Shown here one piece after another: positions 1 to 8,693 of a stretch of DNA of 64,000 bases. The notes beneath the pieces were generated by a model. That model worked only from the letters and a program-made list of their open reading frames with translations, did not search any database and was not told where the DNA came from. The translations under genes were made by a program, and so were the position numbers. Position 1 is the stretch's first letter; the number at the start of each line of letters is the position of its first letter. Source of the DNA: Robiginitalea sp. SC105 (GTDB lineage: Bacteria > Bacteroidota > Bacteroidia > Flavobacteriales > Flavobacteriaceae); NCBI RefSeq assembly GCF_014243345.1, contig NZ_JACLZF010000001.1, positions 1,302,001 through 1,366,000 on the forward strand, in the 5' to 3' direction.

Positions 1-371
1 ACGCCATCGCGCCCCTGATCAACCGGAATGCGATCAAGGCGGAATATTTCAATGCCAGTGCGCGCCAGGAGCAGGCGGTTTTCGAATATGAGAAGGCCAT
101 CCTCAATGCCTATATCGAGGTGGCCAACCAGTTGTCCAACCAGCGGAACCTGCAAAACAGCTATGCCCTCAAGGAAGGCCAGGTAGCTGCCCTGAATGAG
201 TCCATCGAAATTGCAGGCAGGTTGTTCCAGTCGGCCCGGGCCGATTACTGGGAGGTGCTGCTGACCCAGCGGGATGCCCTCGAGGCCCGAATGGAACTGG
301 TGGAAACCAAAAAAGACCAGTTGCTCGCCCGGGTGGCCCTCTACCGGGCCCTCGGGGGCGGCTGGAATTGA
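1..371 (+). CDS. TolC-family outer membrane efflux protein, C-terminal part (5' end outside window)
   Basis: The open frame runs in from the window edge (first full codon at base 3) and ends at TGA 369-371. About 122 residues are visible. They are helical and rich in Ala, Glu, Gln and Leu, with the pattern of the last long helices of TolC/OprM/NodT proteins, including a stretch with QRDALEAR followed by LVETKKDQLLARVALYRALGG. This is the usual end of the outer membrane factor of RND or similar efflux systems, where the final helical hairpin precedes a short tail. The protein would form a trimeric channel through the outer membrane and periplasm. A strong terminator follows 48 bases later, so this is the last gene of its operon; the pump and adaptor genes should lie upstream outside the window. 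Confidence 0.8.
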   Translation, partial: AIAPLINRNAIKAEYFNASARQEQAVFEYEKAILNAYIEVANQLSNQRNLQNSYALKEGQVAALNESIEIAGRLFQSARADYWEVLLTQRDALEARMELVETKKDQLLARVALYRALGGGWN

Positions 372-418
372 AGTAACAGGTAGTTCCCCCGTGGCTTTTG
401 TGAAAGCCCGTTAAACCG

Positions 419-451
419 GCCACCCTGCCCCACGGCAGGGTGGCTTTTTTT
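419..451 (+). terminator. Rho-independent terminator after TolC-like gene
   Basis: A perfect 11-bp GC-rich stem (419-429 with 434-444), a 4-base loop and a run of seven T (445-451). It closes the efflux operon. Confidence 0.9.
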
Positions 452-651
452 GTCCCGACGCAGGCCTTTTTTGCCCTCCGGACCCGGGCCTGGGGTTCGA
501 TCCGGCGTCCGTCATGGCCCCGGCCCGGGCTGGAAGGCTTGCTTCCAGGTAGCACAGGTCAGTGGAGCAGCTCCCTGTCGCCTGCGGGAGGTCCGGAAAG
601 TTTTCCCGCGCGCCCCTCCGCACACCCCCCTGTATAATTCGCCCCAAAAGA

Positions 652-659
652 TAAATTTG
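652..659 (+). promoter_or_regulatory. Candidate -7 box (TAAATTTG) upstream of DUF885 gene
   Basis: Exact match to the Bacteroidetes -7 consensus TAnnTTTG, about 80 bp before the ATG at 740. I see no TTG at the expected -33 distance, so the assignment is tentative. Confidence 0.35.
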
Positions 660-739
660 CACAGCTTCCATTTTAGGGATACATTCTCGCTGTTTTAACC
701 GTCCCGCGGTTATGCAATCGAACAACCAAATACATAAAC

Positions 740-2599
740 ATGATGCATCCCATCCGTAAAGCGCTCCAACCCGCCATTTTCCTGATGATCCTTTTCCTGC
801 TGCATGCCTGCGGGGAGGAGCCGGAAAGCCAACCCGACCAGAAAGAAGCCCTGGCCGAGTGGTTCGAAACCAAATATGAGGAAGAACTGCAGATGAGCCC
901 CCTTCGGCTGACGGTTCTTGGGCGGAAGGAGCAATACGATAAAATTGACGACCTGAGCCTGGAGGCCGAGGAAGCCCACCTTGCCTGGAAGGAAGCCAGT
1001 GTGGAGGAGCTCCGCTCAAAATTCGATTACGAAAGCCTGGACGCGGCCGACAGGACCTCCTACGACATCTGGGTCTACCAGTACGAACTGGAAAAGGAGG
1101 GAGCACAGTTCCAGGATATGGGATATATATTCGACCAGATGATGGGGCCGCACACCATGTTCCCGAACATGTTGATCAATTTCCACAAGGTGGACAGCCT
1201 CCCGGATATGGAAGCCTATATTTCCAGGGTTTTGGAAACCAGCAGGGCCATGGGGCAATTGCTCGAAAGGGCAAAGGCACAGGCTGCCAGGGGGATCATC
1301 CCCCCGAAGTTCGCCTTCGAAACCGTCCTGGTCCAGGCAAAGGCCCTGGTGGATGGCCAGCCGTTTACGGAATCGGATCGGGGTACCCCCCTGTGGGACG
1401 ATATGAACCGGAAGGTTCAGGCCTTGCAGGAGGCGGGCGAAATTGACCAGGCCCTTGCAGATTCCCTGCGCACGGCTTCCTCGGAGGCCCTGACCACTTC
1501 CTTCGGACCGGCGTACGACGACCTGATTGCCTGGCTGGAGGCGGAGTTGCCGAACGCAGAGGAGGCACCCACCGGGTACAGCAGGCACCCGGACGGGGAG
1601 GCCTATTACAACTATCGCCTGAAAGCCTCGACTACCACCGACCTGACCGCCGACGAGATCCACGAGATCGGTTTGTCCGAGGTAGCCCGGATCCGGGGCG
1701 AAATGGAGGCCATCAAGGAGCAGGTGGGATTTAAGGGCGACCTGCAGGCGTTTTTTAAGTTTGTCAACACGGATCCGCAGTTTTTCTACCCGAATACGGA
1801 CGAGGGTAGGCAGGCCTACCTGGACGATTCCAAAAAATACCTGGACGACCTGACGCTGAAGCTGCCGGAATATTTCGGCATCCTCCCCAAGGCCGGGCTG
1901 GAAGTCCGGCGGGTCGAGTCCTTCCGGGAACAGGACGGCGCCCCCCAGCATTACATGCCCGGAACACCGGACGGGTTGCGGGAAGGGACCTACTACGCCC
2001 ATTTGTCCGACATGTCAGCCATGCCCAAATCCACCATGGAAGGGGTAGCCTACCACGAGGGGATCCCGGGACACCACATGCAGATCTCCATTGCCCAGGA
2101 ACTCGAATCCGTACCCACCTTCCGGACCCAGGCCGGGTTTACCGCCTACAGCGAAGGGTGGGGGCTCTATTCCGAAACTCTTGCTAAGGAGATGGGCGGC
2201 TATGAGAACCCGTATTACGACTTTGGCCGGTTGGTGAATGAAATCTGGCGGGCCATCCGCCTGGTAGTGGATACCGGGGTGCACTCCAAAGGCTGGACGG
2301 AGGCGGACGGGATCGCCTATTTCGAGGATAATTCCTCCATTGCGCCCGGCGCTATCCGGGCCGAGGTGCAGCGCTATATGGTCTTCCCCGGGCAGGCCAC
2401 CGCCTACAAGATCGGGATGCTGAAAATCCAGGAACTCCGGCGGAAGGCCGAAACAGAGCTGGGCGACCAGTTCGATATCCGGGAATTCCACGACACCATC
2501 CTCGGGGGGGGCGCCATGCCGCTCGACCTGCTGGAACGACAGGTCGATGAATGGATCCAACAGAAGAAAACGGAAACCCCGCCCCTGCGGGAGGGCTAG
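740..2599 (+). CDS. DUF885 family lipoprotein, putative metallopeptidase
   Basis: This 619-residue protein begins with a lipoprotein signal (hydrophobic core, then LLHAC with the lipidated Cys at about 24), so it is probably anchored in the cell envelope. The body matches the DUF885 family, proteins of about 550-620 residues believed to be zinc-dependent peptidases. The hallmark YHEGIPGHHMQ is at residues 438-447; His439, Glu440 and His446 are the likely metal and catalytic residues. A second family block (FTAYSEGWGLYSE) follows about 30 residues later, supplying a further Glu. Two adjacent ATG codons (740 and 743) could both start it. It is followed after 15 bases by a DUF6090 gene, so the two are probably cotranscribed. 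Substrate is unknown; peptidase activity is family-level inference. Confidence 0.85.
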   Translation: MMHPIRKALQPAIFLMILFLLHACGEEPESQPDQKEALAEWFETKYEEELQMSPLRLTVLGRKEQYDKIDDLSLEAEEAHLAWKEASVEELRSKFDYESLDAADRTSYDIWVYQYELEKEGAQFQDMGYIFDQMMGPHTMFPNMLINFHKVDSLPDMEAYISRVLETSRAMGQLLERAKAQAARGIIPPKFAFETVLVQAKALVDGQPFTESDRGTPLWDDMNRKVQALQEAGEIDQALADSLRTASSEALTTSFGPAYDDLIAWLEAELPNAEEAPTGYSRHPDGEAYYNYRLKASTTTDLTADEIHEIGLSEVARIRGEMEAIKEQVGFKGDLQAFFKFVNTDPQFFYPNTDEGRQAYLDDSKKYLDDLTLKLPEYFGILPKAGLEVRRVESFREQDGAPQHYMPGTPDGLREGTYYAHLSDMSAMPKSTMEGVAYHEGIPGHHMQISIAQELESVPTFRTQAGFTAYSEGWGLYSETLAKEMGGYENPYYDFGRLVNEIWRAIRLVVDTGVHSKGWTEADGIAYFEDNSSIAPGAIRAEVQRYMVFPGQATAYKIGMLKIQELRRKAETELGDQFDIREFHDTILGGGAMPLDLLERQVDEWIQQKKTETPPLREG

Positions 2600-2614
2600 G
2601 AAGCAGTCTGAGGC

Positions 2615-3355
2615 ATGTTGCGATTTTTAAGGAACATACGCCGGCAGCTAATCGGCGGTAATAAGTTCAAAAAGTACCTGCTTTATGCGGTGGGTGAAAT
2701 CCTGTTGGTCGTGGTGGGCATCCTGATTGCCCTTTACCTGGACGACCTGCAGGCCCAGAAGCGGTTGGACGCCAGGGAACAGGCTTACCTGACCCGGTTT
2801 GAAAAGGAACTGGAGGCCAACCTGCTGGAGATGGACCGGTTGCTGGTTTCGTCGGACAGCACGCTGGTTCGCATCGACTCCCTGATTGCAGTCAGCCTCG
2901 GGGAACTGCCGCCGGTTTCCCATACCACGTTTAACAGGTTGGCCGTGGCGGCCCTGGATTACCTGGTCTTCATGGCTGCCGAGGCTACCGTAGAGGACCT
3001 CGTCGGCACGGGCGACCTGGATATCATCCGGGATCCCGACATCCGGGAGGCCATTGCCTCCTGGAAATCCGGACTGATGACCATAAGGTCCCTGGAAACC
3101 GACAATAAAAAGGCCTTTAACGACCTGCTGGAGTACTACCGCACCCACTCCGAGGTATACCGCATGTTGCGCGGAGGCCCGATCTTTGACGCCTCCATGC
3201 AGCAACAGGTCCTTGCCGACCCGGTATTCCTGAATTCACTTACCTATCATGCAATTCCCCTGCAATTGCTCCGGGAGGAGTATGTGCATAAAAAGTCGGA
3301 ATTCCGCGACCTGCACCGGAAGGTCGGGGAATATCTGGCCGGTCGGGCGGAGTAA
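2615..3355 (+). CDS. DUF6090 family membrane protein
   Basis: The 246-residue protein carries the hallmark DUF6090 N-terminus: a basic amphipathic segment (MLRFLRNIRRQ), KFKKYLLYAVGE, then one transmembrane helix at about residues 24-42 ending in an acidic DD motif. The remainder is a mostly helical soluble domain of about 200 residues with no motif I recognise. The family is common and multicopy in Flavobacteriia and has no known function. This is the most divergent of the five full copies in this window (YLDDL where the others have LQVNNWNE or similar), and it lies on GC-rich backbone behind the DUF885 gene, whereas the others lie in AT-rich DNA. Topology is probably N-in with the large domain in the periplasm (inference). 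Confidence 0.8.
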   Translation: MLRFLRNIRRQLIGGNKFKKYLLYAVGEILLVVVGILIALYLDDLQAQKRLDAREQAYLTRFEKELEANLLEMDRLLVSSDSTLVRIDSLIAVSLGELPPVSHTTFNRLAVAALDYLVFMAAEATVEDLVGTGDLDIIRDPDIREAIASWKSGLMTIRSLETDNKKAFNDLLEYYRTHSEVYRMLRGGPIFDASMQQQVLADPVFLNSLTYHAIPLQLLREEYVHKKSEFRDLHRKVGEYLAGRAE

Positions 3356-3370
3356 CAGGCCGGATGCCGC

Positions 3371-4459
3371 CTAATTCCCTATGGAGATCAGCGGCCCTAC
3401 CGAACCGGAGCCGTCATTGGCCATACTCATCAGGATCTGGATAACCGAAAAGGTGTTTTTGGATTTGACGTCCGTGTCTTCGATATAGTACCAGTGATCC
3501 CGGTATTTGATGGAAAGGTAAGCGCCATCCGGTTTGTTCGGGGCCACGCGTATGTGGATCAGGTCCGGGTCGTCCGGGATAAAGGTGGAATGGGTGCGTC
3601 CTTCGGCTACGTGTTCCGCAGGCACGTCGATATACCAGGAGATATTCGAAAGCATTTCCAGGATGGAATGGGTCTGTACCAGGATTTGGTTTCGCTCCTC
3701 CCGGACCACGCCATAGTTGATATCGAAGATATGCTGGTCGGGATCCAGGTCCAGGATCTGCTTGAAATGCGCAATGGAGCGGCGGATGGAATCCGTTCGC
3801 GGATTTGCCGGGAGCACGATATCCACATCTACCTTGGGCCAGTCCCCGTTAAAATGCATGCCCAATGCCCCGGCCCGTTGCAATTCGTGCAGGACCCCCA
3901 GTAGTTCCTTGAATTCCGGGTCGCCCTGGCGCCTTTCCCCCGGGGTCCCGATCTCGTTGTGGATCCCATTGATCATGGAATTGGTCAGGCGCATCAGCCG
4001 CTCGGCTGACCAGCCGGACTGTATGAGGAAAAAAATCACGGCGGGCGGAAGCGGGGTCAGCAGGCTCTGGGCAAAGGCCTGCCCCGACATGGGGGTATAG
4101 GTAATGGTAGGCCGGTCCGACCAGCTTGCCCCGGTATTCCCCACCAGGGAGCGGGTGGAATTGAAATCCCCCCCGATGCCGGCGGAACCGCTTCGGGAAT
4201 ACTGGCTGATCACGGAAGCCACATTCAGGAAACGGGGCATCTCCAGGTAGCGCAACCGGACAATGTTGAGCAGCAGTTGCTCGTTTTCCTGGTCGGCTAT
4301 CCGCTGGTTGTAATTGAAGCCGTCCGGCCTGATGGTCCGGGGCCCCATGGAGGAGCAGGATGCCAGTATGAGGGCCAGGCAAAAATAGAAAGCAGGTGCA
4401 AGGATGCGGATCCTGGCGAGGTTACCCCTACGATGGGAGTCGTTCGGTTTGTTGTACAT
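3371..4459 (-). CDS. Lipoprotein of unknown function, paralogue 1
   Basis: A 362-residue protein with a lipoprotein signal ending LILASCSSMGPRTI. The mature part starts with a conserved NYNQRIADQENEQLLLNIVRLRYLEMP region and continues with a long, largely shared core. I recognise no enzymatic motif; similar envelope lipoproteins with an ENEQLLLNIVRLRY-type segment occur widely in Gram-negative bacteria as hypothetical proteins. It is a tandem paralogue of the next gene on the same strand: both are exactly 362 residues with the starts chosen here and share the C-terminal end ILMSMANDGSGSVGPLISIG. The upstream sequence contains a TATATTTA-like box followed by CACCAACC, resembling the leader of its paralogue. 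Confidence 0.75.
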   Translation of the reverse strand: MYNKPNDSHRRGNLARIRILAPAFYFCLALILASCSSMGPRTIRPDGFNYNQRIADQENEQLLLNIVRLRYLEMPRFLNVASVISQYSRSGSAGIGGDFNSTRSLVGNTGASWSDRPTITYTPMSGQAFAQSLLTPLPPAVIFFLIQSGWSAERLMRLTNSMINGIHNEIGTPGERRQGDPEFKELLGVLHELQRAGALGMHFNGDWPKVDVDIVLPANPRTDSIRRSIAHFKQILDLDPDQHIFDINYGVVREERNQILVQTHSILEMLSNISWYIDVPAEHVAEGRTHSTFIPDDPDLIHIRVAPNKPDGAYLSIKYRDHWYYIEDTDVKSKNTFSVIQILMSMANDGSGSVGPLISIGN

Positions 4460-4595
4460 GCGGAAGTTGCGTTTGGTTGGTGATCCTAAATATACTCAAA
4501 GAAAGCATATTTCCGCACCCGTAACGGACAGGCCGCATGCACCTGCAATGGGGCTGTCTGCAACCGGCTTCCGGGGATATCCCTTCCAACCGCCG

Positions 4596-5684
4596 TCAAT
4601 TCCCGATCGAGATGAGCGGCCCCACGGACCCGGACCCGTCATTGGCCATGCTCATAAGGATTTCCATTACCGAAAAGGTGTTTTTGGATTTTGCATCCCG
4701 GTCGTCGATGTAGTACCAGTAGTCCCGGTATTGGATGGAGAGGAAGGCATCTTCCGGTCTGTTGGGGGAGACGTGGATGTGGATCAGGTCCGGATCGTCC
4801 GGGAAGAAGGTGGAATAGGTACGGCCTTCGGCAATGTGCGCTTCCGGGACATCGATGTACCAGGATATATTGGAGAGCATTTCCAGGATGGAATGCGTCT
4901 GCACCACAATATGGTTGGGGTGTTCTCGGACAACCCCGTATTCAATGTCGAAGATATGCTTGTCGGGATCCAGGCCAAGGATTTCCTTGAAGCGGGTAAC
5001 CGCCTGGTGGATGGAATCGGTCCGCGGGTTTTCGGGCAGTACGATGTCCACGTCCACCTTGGGCCAGTCCCCGTTGAAATGCATGCCCAGGGCTCCCTCG
5101 CGTTGAAGGCTGTGGATCACCTTGAGCAGTTCCCTGAATTCCGGGTCCTCCTGCCGCCGTTCGCCCGGTGTCCCCAATTCGTTGTGCAGGCCATTGATCA
5201 TGGAATTGGTCAGCCGCATCAGCCGCTCGGCCGACCAGCCGGACTGTATCAGGAAAAATACCACGGCAGGCGGGAGCGGGGTGAGCAGGCTCTGGGCAAA
5301 GGCCTGCCCGGACATGGGGGTATAGGTAATCGTAGGCCGGTCCGACCAGCTCGCCCCCGTATTCCCCACCAGGGAACGGGTGGAATTGAAATCGCCCCCG
5401 ATACCGGCGGAACCGCTGCGGGAATACTGGCTGATCACGGAGGCCACATTCAGGAAACGCGGCATTTCCAGGTAGCGCAGACGGACGATGTTCAGCAGCA
5501 TCTGTTCGTTTTCCTGGTCGGCGATGCGCTGGTTGTAATTGAACCCGTCCGGGGGGATGGTCCGGGGCCCCATGGAGGAACACGAAGCCAGGAACAATGC
5601 GAGGAAACTAAAGGACAGGAGTGTGATGCAGGGCCAGGGGATATCAATGCCTACCCGGCTGGGGCGGTGTGGGTGATTTTTCAT
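4596..5684 (-). CDS. Lipoprotein of unknown function, paralogue 2
   Basis: A tandem duplicate of the gene at 3371-4459. The open frame extends to 5726, but the ATG at 5684 gives 362 residues, the same length as the paralogue, and places the signal sequence and lipobox (LFLASC) at the same distance from the N-terminus, so I prefer it. The extra upstream codons would be the leader, which contains TATCTTTAAGGTAACCAACC, a sequence that looks like a promoter box followed by the leader also seen at DUF6090 genes. Differences from the paralogue concentrate in the middle and after residue 230, while the first 150 mature residues are nearly identical. Function unknown; probably attached to a membrane facing the periplasm. 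Confidence 0.75.
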   Translation of the reverse strand: MKNHPHRPSRVGIDIPWPCITLLSFSFLALFLASCSSMGPRTIPPDGFNYNQRIADQENEQMLLNIVRLRYLEMPRFLNVASVISQYSRSGSAGIGGDFNSTRSLVGNTGASWSDRPTITYTPMSGQAFAQSLLTPLPPAVVFFLIQSGWSAERLMRLTNSMINGLHNELGTPGERRQEDPEFRELLKVIHSLQREGALGMHFNGDWPKVDVDIVLPENPRTDSIHQAVTRFKEILGLDPDKHIFDIEYGVVREHPNHIVVQTHSILEMLSNISWYIDVPEAHIAEGRTYSTFFPDDPDLIHIHVSPNRPEDAFLSIQYRDYWYYIDDRDAKSKNTFSVMEILMSMANDGSGSVGPLISIGN

Positions 5685-5793
5685 TGTGAAGGTCAGGTTG
5701 GTTACCTTAAAGATAATCAATCGCAACCTTCATTGCACATTATCGTTCCGATATATTGACCAGTGATGCGTGGAACCCTCTGAAAAGCGCCTG

Positions 5794-6585
5794 CTATTTC
5801 GGGAAAAGCAGCGTCAGCCCGGCACGGATCCCCCAGGAATTGCTGCTGCCATTGCCATACGGGATGCGTGGCCCGGCAGACACCTGGGCTGCCTGCCCTC
5901 CCAGCTGGAGCACCTTGGACCCGGACAGGTTGATGGTTCCGGCCATGGCGTCAAAATCCCAGTTTTGCGAGATTTCCGTGTTCAGGGAGATGGCATACCC
6001 GCCCGGGAAGTTCCGGGCCACAAAAGGCTGGAAGAAGGTGGTGTTGACGTCGGCCCGGTCATCGGCGCCTGCCACGGACCAGATGTGGTTGACCAGCGCC
6101 CCGATGGTAAACAGGCCGGCCTGTTTCAGGACTACCCCGGTGGGACCGACCCCGAATTTTTCCGTCCCCAGCGCAATGTCTGTTGCGGTGGGCACCAGCA
6201 GCACCGGCCCGACGCCCCAGATCAGGCCACCAGGCCCTGGCTCCTTGGGCGAAAAGAACCCGCTGAGGACCATATCCCCCAAACCGGTTTGGCTGCCGCT
6301 GGGCCCGAAAACATCGTTCTGGGAAATAATAGGTACAATGGCCCGGGCAATCAGGTTCCAGTCCTCGCTGATGCCCATGGGGATCACCGGCTGGATATTC
6401 ATGGTCCAGCGGCTGCCGTCCGAGGGGTCAAAGCCAAAGTCGAAGTTGTTCTGGAAGGGCAAGCTGATCAGGTTGGCCACGGGGTTCTGCAATTGCTTGG
6501 CCAGCTGCTCTGCCTGGCTGCCGTCCTGCTGGGACAGGCCAAGGAGCGGAAGCAGCAGAAACAGGAGGGTTTGAATGCTTTTCAT
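5794..6585 (-). CDS. Outer-membrane-beta-barrel-like exported protein (neuromedin U/transporter-type annotation)
   Basis: The 263-residue protein starts at ATG 6585 with a clear signal peptide (MKSIQTLLFLLLPLLGLSQ); an upstream in-frame ATG (6612) would add nine non-signal residues. After the signal comes a segment with AEQLAKQLQNPVANLISLPFQ, followed by alternating short hydrophobic strands and turns (FDFGFDPSDGSRW, IQPVIPMGISEDWNLIAR) and an ending GIRAGLTLLFPK. This pattern fits the 'neuromedin U'-named bacterial family, thought to be outer-membrane barrels. The name is historical and says nothing about role. It is transcribed towards the lipoprotein pair with a 109-bp gap. Confidence 0.65.
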   Translation of the reverse strand: MKSIQTLLFLLLPLLGLSQQDGSQAEQLAKQLQNPVANLISLPFQNNFDFGFDPSDGSRWTMNIQPVIPMGISEDWNLIARAIVPIISQNDVFGPSGSQTGLGDMVLSGFFSPKEPGPGGLIWGVGPVLLVPTATDIALGTEKFGVGPTGVVLKQAGLFTIGALVNHIWSVAGADDRADVNTTFFQPFVARNFPGGYAISLNTEISQNWDFDAMAGTINLSGSKVLQLGGQAAQVSAGPRIPYGNGSSNSWGIRAGLTLLFPK

Positions 6586-6637
6586 GTGTACGTTTGTTTT
6601 AAAGATAATCAATTAGCTATTTGGATTTGTAAAATCG

Positions 6638-7318
6638 CTAAATGCGGTACCCGAGGATCAGGAGGAGCGCGCTGCTTTTTTCCCGTGTATCCACTATAAA
6701 AAAGGTTTCCACCTTAACCCCAAAAAATAGCTCATTGGAATTGGGCAGTTCGTGCAGGAAAAGCAGCCGGTAATCCCGTTCGTTGGGGAACCGCTCCAGA
6801 ATCGCGGGTAGGTCCACAAAATAATTTTCAAAGCCCAGCTGCTGGGACCAGCGTTCGCTTTCCCACAGTCGGAAGCCGAACCAGATTGCGTAGCGGAGCC
6901 GGTGGTAATTGATTGTTTCCCCCCCGCCTTCCTGGAAAAAGTTGCGCCATTCCGACCGCAACCGCTGTTTGACGTTTATTGTCCTGAAAAGCGGAAAAGT
7001 GTATTGAATGGCCACCCAGGGGCGCACCTCCCAGAAATTATCGATTTCCTTATTGAAGGTATAAAAAGTGCTTAACCCGCCCAGGAACCCCCAGTTGCCG
7101 GCCTTGCGGATCACCCCCCCGTCGAGCCCGAACTTCCTCCAGGCAACCTCGTCGTAGATATGTTTCCAGCTGGTCCTGGCCGCGACCTCCCAGCGTTCGT
7201 TCTCCCAAACGACGGTCTCAAGTTCCAGTTCGTGAAAGAACTCCTCCTGCGCGGCAAGGCTGCCTGATGCGAGCAGCAGCAGGCCCAGGATAAGGCCCCG
7301 CAGCGAAAACCGTCCCAT
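6638..7318 (-). CDS. DUF2490 family outer membrane protein
   Basis: I take ATG 7318 as the start: it gives a 226-residue product whose signal peptide (ending ASGSLAAQ) begins at residue 1; the frame is open further to 7420 but those 34 residues are polar and do not fit. The mature protein has alternating aromatic strands and ends in LLLILGYRI, consistent with a small outer-membrane beta-barrel, and resembles DUF2490 proteins of Bacteroidetes. It is the middle gene of three same-strand exported proteins. No function is known; barrel topology is inference from the strand pattern. Confidence 0.65.
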   Translation of the reverse strand: MGRFSLRGLILGLLLLASGSLAAQEEFFHELELETVVWENERWEVAARTSWKHIYDEVAWRKFGLDGGVIRKAGNWGFLGGLSTFYTFNKEIDNFWEVRPWVAIQYTFPLFRTINVKQRLRSEWRNFFQEGGGETINYHRLRYAIWFGFRLWESERWSQQLGFENYFVDLPAILERFPNERDYRLLFLHELPNSNELFFGVKVETFFIVDTREKSSALLLILGYRI

Positions 7319-7441
7319 GAGGTTCAAATAAAAAATGTTCCGGTCAGAGGTACGTTTCGCAATAGGACATTTTCGGGAAGTCTTGGTCATCGGGACTAAT
7401 TTGGTTCGAGCCACAGGCAATGCCTTCGGGCCATTCTAAAG

Positions 7442-8464
7442 TTAGTCAAAAGACCAGCCAAATCCGGAGGTTAAAATATAATCAAACTGGGACCCCTCGA
7501 CGATGGCCTGGTTGTCGTAGTTGAACTGGAAGCCCGTCTTTACGTAAAAGTCCCAGGGCAGGTCGTACTGCACGTCCAGGAGGTAGTCCGCCCGGATCCG
7601 CCCGCTTTCGGACAGGCTGGGGTAAAAATCCAGGCGGGTGTTCAGGCTGAAATCCCCGAAACCGTGCATGTTGAAATTCGTGGTGACAAAGGCCTCGGTC
7701 GATTCGATGTCGAATTCCTGCCCTGCGAAATTTTCGACGTTGTAGTTGATCCCTGCCCCGAGGCCCCAGACCAGCCGGTTGGAAATGGCCAGGAACCGGC
7801 CGGGTCCTGCCCGCAGGCTCCAGCGTCCGTCCAGTTGTTGCTCCGTATTGGACAAAAAGGCGGTGGAAGCCAGGACGTACCATTTGTCCGAAAGCAGGTA
7901 GGTCAGTGCCAGGGTACCTGAATTCCTTTCAACCTTGGCAACTTCGTCCCGCTCCGAACGCAGGGTGGAGACGTCAAAATCCCCAATCCACTTGACACCC
8001 CGGTAATGGATTCCGATAGAAGACGTGAATTGCCGGTTGTTATTAGCCTTGGTCAGGTTAAAACCCAGGTCTATGTAACCATCAAAGCGGTTCAGGAACC
8101 GCCTTTTGACCTGTTGCAGGCTGGTGAGCTCCTCCAGGGCAACCGTGAGGGTACCCTCTTCCTCGGTGCGGATGGTGACCTCCCCGTCCGCAGCGGAACG
8201 CAGGTTCCCCACCACGCGCCTGCCACCAGCCAGGATCACGATGCTCTGCCGCTCGAGGCTCAGGCCGGAGACCTCCTCGTAATCAATGGTGAAGTCGTCG
8301 TCCGAATACGGGGTTTCCATGGTAAGTACACCGGTTACAAGGCCCTTAATTTCCCCGTGGAGGACATTGCCGTTCTTCAGCCTCAGCGTGTCGTTCTGTG
8401 CCCTGGTGGAAACTGTTGCCAACCCCAGGAGGAGAGCCATCATAAAAATTTGGACTATTTTCAT
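7442..8464 (-). CDS. DUF481 family outer membrane protein
   Basis: A 340-residue protein with a signal peptide (MKIVQIFMMALLLGLATVSTRAQ). Residues 25-120 form a compact domain containing DTLRLKNGNVLHGEIKGL and a repeat-like region that resembles small SH3-like or surface domains found ahead of barrels. From about residue 125 (GYIDLGFNLTKANNNRQFT) to the end is a DUF481-type barrel with a C-terminal aromatic residue (GFGWSFD). DUF481 proteins are salt-induced outer-membrane proteins of unknown role. The gene lies upstream of the DUF2490 gene. Confidence 0.75.
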   Translation of the reverse strand: MKIVQIFMMALLLGLATVSTRAQNDTLRLKNGNVLHGEIKGLVTGVLTMETPYSDDDFTIDYEEVSGLSLERQSIVILAGGRRVVGNLRSAADGEVTIRTEEEGTLTVALEELTSLQQVKRRFLNRFDGYIDLGFNLTKANNNRQFTSSIGIHYRGVKWIGDFDVSTLRSERDEVAKVERNSGTLALTYLLSDKWYVLASTAFLSNTEQQLDGRWSLRAGPGRFLAISNRLVWGLGAGINYNVENFAGQEFDIESTEAFVTTNFNMHGFGDFSLNTRLDFYPSLSESGRIRADYLLDVQYDLPWDFYVKTGFQFNYDNQAIVEGSQFDYILTSGFGWSFD

Positions 8465-8693
8465 TGTAAGTATTGTGAAAGACGCTTAAATATAGGTATT
8501 TAGAGGTTTTGTGCATAATTACATCTCTTTTGTTCAACAGATTTTTTCGCCGGCCCGAATGCCACGTTGCACCTCAACCGCTGGAACCTATTGCAATAGC
8601 TCTAAACAGAGCCCTTCAGGTTCCAAAATTGCCTATATTTAGGATTAAACAAAACACGTGCCGGTACACCGGTTTCATAAGGGAATTCAGATC

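Larger units (their letters stand above)
372..739. other. Intergenic region, 368 bp
   Basis: Holds the terminator at 419-451 and the candidate promoter box at 652-659. Open frames on both strands here are by-products of GC-rich sequence; no gene is supported. Confidence 0.6.

Noticed and set aside
1016-2002. 328-residue minus-strand open frame
   Set aside because: Shadow of the DUF885 gene.
4404-5759. 451-residue plus-strand open frame
   Set aside because: Antisense to the lipoprotein gene, which has a signal, a lipobox and a matching paralogue; the plus frame is His/Gly/Arg/Val rich and protein-unlike.
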